Origin: Bilifractor sp002394235
Lineage (GTDB): Bacteria > Bacillota > Clostridia > Lachnospirales > Lachnospiraceae
Assembly: GCF_052118845.1 (NCBI RefSeq)
Contig: NZ_JBQKGJ010000013.1
Location: 17,222 to 81,221, forward strand
Reading direction: 5' to 3'
DNA: 64,000 bases
In this document: positions 62,098 through 64,000 of the stretch, piece after piece
Position numbering within the stretch: position 1 is the first letter of the stretch
Layout of the letters: every line of letters starts with the position of its first letter
Made by a program: the position numbers and the translations under genes
The notes under the pieces: model-generated
What the model was told of the DNA's origin: nothing
The model's database searches: none
The model's input: the letters and a program-made list of their open reading frames with translations, nothing else

Positions 62098-62531
62098 GAC
62101 TTCTGCCACTCCTCAAGATTCTTTCTGATGCGGTCGAGGTATTCCTCAAACTGGGTAATTTCTTCCTCAGAAAAACCTTTGTAGTAAATACTGCCCATCT
62201 CATCAGATACAGAATCGTACTCGCCCTTTAAGGCATGTGCTTTCTCAGTCAGAAACAGGAGTGTTTTTCTTTTGTCCGTTTCAGACTGAACACGGCTTAT
62301 CAGCCCTTGATTTTCCATTCTTTCCAGCATCGTAGTAAGAGATGTTATCGCTAATCCGCATTTAGTCGAGAGTGACCTGATTGAGATACCATCCTCCTGC
62401 CACAGCACATAAAGAATACGTCCCTGGGCTCCATTAAATTCATCAATATTCTTTTCACTAAGGATCTTCTCGAAAATCCGGTCTCCAAGCTGTTTTATTT
62501 TGGTGACAAGAAATCCTCCATTCATTTCCAT
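62094..62531 (-). CDS. MarR-family regulator of the radical SAM mobile pair
   Basis: A 145-residue winged-helix protein (QGRILYVLWQEDGISIRSLSTKCGLAITSLTTMLERMENQGLISRVQSETDKRKTLLFLTEKA). First gene of the three-gene operon, with AGGAG 7 nt before the ATG. The 48-bp perfect palindrome upstream is its likely binding site. Confidence 0.9.
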   Translation of the reverse strand: MEMNGGFLVTKIKQLGDRIFEKILSEKNIDEFNGAQGRILYVLWQEDGISIRSLSTKCGLAITSLTTMLERMENQGLISRVQSETDKRKTLLFLTEKAHALKGEYDSVSDEMGSIYYKGFSEEEITQFEEYLDRIRKNLEEWQKS

Positions 62532-62534
62532 ACA

Positions 62535-62582
62535 AAAGCTCCTATATAGTAGTTTATTAAAAATATACTATATAGGAGCTTT
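62535..62582. promoter_or_regulatory. MarR operator: 17-bp inverted repeat
   Basis: AAAGCTCCTATATAGTA and TACTATATAGGAGCTTT are perfect inverses separated by 14 bp, ending 4 bp before the MarR start codon and covering its ribosome site. Autorepression at both transcription and translation is plausible. The stretch to 62666 has nothing else. Confidence 0.85.
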
Positions 62583-62666
62583 ATTGCCAAGAGTTTATAT
62601 GTCTTAATAGGTAAATTCCGATTTGGCGACTTCCCGGTAAACTGGAATTTGCATATAGCTTCCCGT

Positions 62667-63119
62667 TTACAGCTTATACTGCATAAAGTTATCATTATGC
62701 ACAAAGCCATATGCGGTATACAACTTCACACCCATTTCAGAAGCTGTAATCTGAACTGTGCCGCAGCCATATGATTTTGCCTCATTTACAACTCTATCAA
62801 GGAGTTCTTTCGCAATACCCCGCCGTCTGTATGCCGGATTCGTAAACATACTTGACAATAACCCTATTCTGCCAGAAGGACATCCAAAATACGGAGGCTT
62901 TTCCACAAACGACATACCGCTGGTTCCAATGATTGTATCTCCATCAAATGCTAACCATGAGACAAAAGTTCCGTCTGCCATATGTCTGCTGTAATAATCC
63001 ATCAGAGCCGGCGCCAAATCGATATCCTCTTTAGCCCCTTCTTCTCTCAACTGCTCTATCCGCATTCGAATATATACTTCCAGATCAGAGGTAGTTAGCT
63101 TTTTATAAACGATTCCCAT
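62667..63119 (-). CDS. GNAT-family N-acetyltransferase, second
   Basis: A 150-residue acetyltransferase: YKKLTTSDLEVYIRMRIEQLREEG at the N-terminus and MFTNPAYRRRGIAKELLDRVVNEAKSYGCGTVQITASEMGVKLYTAYGF (acetyl-CoA loop and final strand). The ribosome site consists of a run of ten G, 5 nt before the ATG, itself preceded by nine T. Acceptor unknown. Confidence 0.9.
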   Translation of the reverse strand: MGIVYKKLTTSDLEVYIRMRIEQLREEGAKEDIDLAPALMDYYSRHMADGTFVSWLAFDGDTIIGTSGMSFVEKPPYFGCPSGRIGLLSSMFTNPAYRRRGIAKELLDRVVNEAKSYGCGTVQITASEMGVKLYTAYGFVHNDNFMQYKL

Positions 63120-63124
63120 TTGTA

Positions 63125-63143
63125 CCCCCCCCCCAAAAAAAAA
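63125..63143 (-). promoter_or_regulatory. G10/T9 homopolymer at the ribosome site of the second GNAT gene
   Basis: On the minus strand T9 is followed by G10 and TACAA-ATG. Ten G in the Shine-Dalgarno position is a classic substrate for slippage. A sequencing artefact is possible. Confidence 0.6.
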
Positions 63144-63318
63144 TCCCGATTTATATCTTGGGATACGTATCTTGTCTTCTTACAAGCAGCTTTGAAATTA
63201 GTAGCAATTATATTCATTTCTCGTTAGCACAATTTCGTTACTTAGTATATCATGTTTGGAATTCGTGAAAAACAGAAAAGCCGTCCCGATAGTCCGAGAC
63301 GGCAAAATACTGTCAATA

Positions 63319-63708
63319 TTAAATTGTGATGTTTTCATGTGCACCGCCTATCACCGTGATGGTAGGCTTATCGGGAAAGATCTTGATCCCCTTGATAAAG
63401 TTTCGGACCAGCAGCTCATCATAAGCGAGCACCTTATCCTTTGACTTCTCGATGGATTCACGGAGGTTATTGATTCGTTCTTTATTCCGTTTCTCTGCTG
63501 TCCGCCCAGCTTCGATCTCTGTCTTTCTGCTTCATAGCTCATGCACCCTTTCAGCAAGCTCTGTGACATCCCAATGAGCTTTCACTCCGACAAGAATATC
63601 CTTCTGCAGGTCAGCGATCTCTTGGTTGATATCCTCTAATTCAGTAGCCGGATTTTCTCCGAGCATATTCATCACTTCGTTACTGATAGCCTCGTACTTC
63701 AAAGAGGA
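63319..63708 (-). pseudogene. Serine recombinase C-terminal relic 2
   Basis: Same region as relic 1 (SSLKYEAISNEVMNMLGENPATELE...VGVKAHWDVTELAERVHEL), but here the frame is kept where relic 1 is shifted, and a TGA stop follows HEL instead. The downstream part ends IKIFPDKPTITVIGGAHENITI. The two copies have decayed independently. Confidence 0.75.
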
Positions 63709-63721
63709 TTAACACGATGGG

Positions 63722-63757
63722 AGGCGGTGCAGATGATGATTCTGCATCGCCTTTTTT
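63722..63757 (+). terminator. Terminator hairpin in repeat C
   Basis: Same as 60070-60106: GGCGGTGCAGA with TCTGCATCGCC and a run of T. Confidence 0.85.
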
Positions 63758-63890
63758 CTATTCCTGGTCAAATAGCCTTTCCACAGTCACAACCTCCGAA
63801 AATAGCAAAGCTACAGTCTCGCCAGTTAAAAATTCATCCAAATAGCCTTCCCACAGTCACGCCAGACCAACTTTCACATTTTTTCTAAAA

Positions 63891-64000
63891 ATCGCCGCCA
63901 CCCGTGAAACGGGTGGTTCGGTCCGGGCTATAAGCCCGTGTTGCTAGGCCAGCGTCTCAAGGCGCTGGCTTTCACTTTATGGCTACGGGAAGTTTCTTTG
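63891..64000 (-). mobile_element. Probable end of an IS200/IS605-type element (partial)
   Basis: Three consecutive hairpins: CCACCCG/CGGGTGG, CGGGCT/AGCCCG and GCCAGCG/CGCTGGC, starting exactly where repeat C is interrupted. Such arrays form the ends, and often the guide-RNA region, of IS605-type elements with TnpB. The rest of the element lies outside the window, so the strand and type are inferred. Confidence 0.5.

Larger units (their letters stand above)
63148..63890. repeat. Long direct repeat C (743 bp)
   Basis: Partner of 59495-60238. The homology stops sharply at 63890 where the probable IS200/IS605-type end begins; in copy B the sequence goes on into the full cassette repeat. Confidence 0.88.

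Overview
The window looks like chromosome from a clostridial Firmicute, most likely Lachnospiraceae. Base composition is moderate, GGAGG-type ribosome sites are strong, several genes start with TTG, and there is a YesM/YesN two-component pair, SdpI/SdpR, Rrf2 regulators and degenerate ICE-type serine recombinases. About four fifths of the genes lie on the minus strand. I saw no rRNA, tRNA or CRISPR array. All calls come from reading the sequence; no database search was run.

Layout. 1-12 kb: a sodium symporter, two nucleoside phosphorylases, a flavodoxin, an esterase, a nitrilase, two c-di-GMP proteins, an acetyltransferase and a VOC protein. 12-23 kb: a glycan-use locus read leftwards (GH78 alpha-L-rhamnosidase, YesL, YesM kinase, YesN regulator, terminator, then sugar-binding lipoprotein, two ABC permeases and a GH30 glycosidase). 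23-26 kb: quinone oxidoreductase, Rrf2 regulator and nitroreductase, with a palindromic operator. 26-31 kb: an anchored solute-binding protein translationally coupled to a diguanylate cyclase, then another diguanylate cyclase. 31-37.4 kb: metY, then a three-recombinase (RIT-like) element whose two flanks are the 3' halves of two different group II introns, both cut at the same Gly-Gly codons of the reverse transcriptase.

37.4-53 kb is accessory DNA: a YafQ/RelB toxin-antitoxin pair, truncated genes, a TetR-controlled OYE/MBL/DsbA redox operon, an SdpI/SdpR pair, an XRE-AbrB regulator with an acyltransferase, and a run of gene fragments (ABM, YaaA, peroxiredoxin tail, OYE head, DUF5131-PIN fusion). 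53-58 kb: a nitroreductase with two tandem MATE pumps, and a second Rrf2 regulator whose operator is shared with a divergent-type NAD(P)-binding gene. 58-64 kb: a modular array in which cargo genes (Cys-rich protein, GNAT, radical SAM mobile pair with its MarR regulator, second GNAT) alternate with long direct repeats carrying dead C-terminal pieces of a serine recombinase. The window ends in what looks like the hairpin-rich end of an IS200/IS605-type element.

Five copies of a 96-bp two-hairpin repeat are scattered through the first 40 kb, four of them immediately after a terminator-like hairpin. Short repeats that are not obviously genic also occur upstream of several genes (14-bp palindromes at 11.1 kb, a 12-bp minisatellite at 30.7 kb, a G10/T9 tract at the ribosome site of a GNAT gene). 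The strongest candidates for a second look are the intron/RIT chimera, the recombinase-relic cassette array, the 96-bp repeat family and the binding protein-diguanylate cyclase pair.
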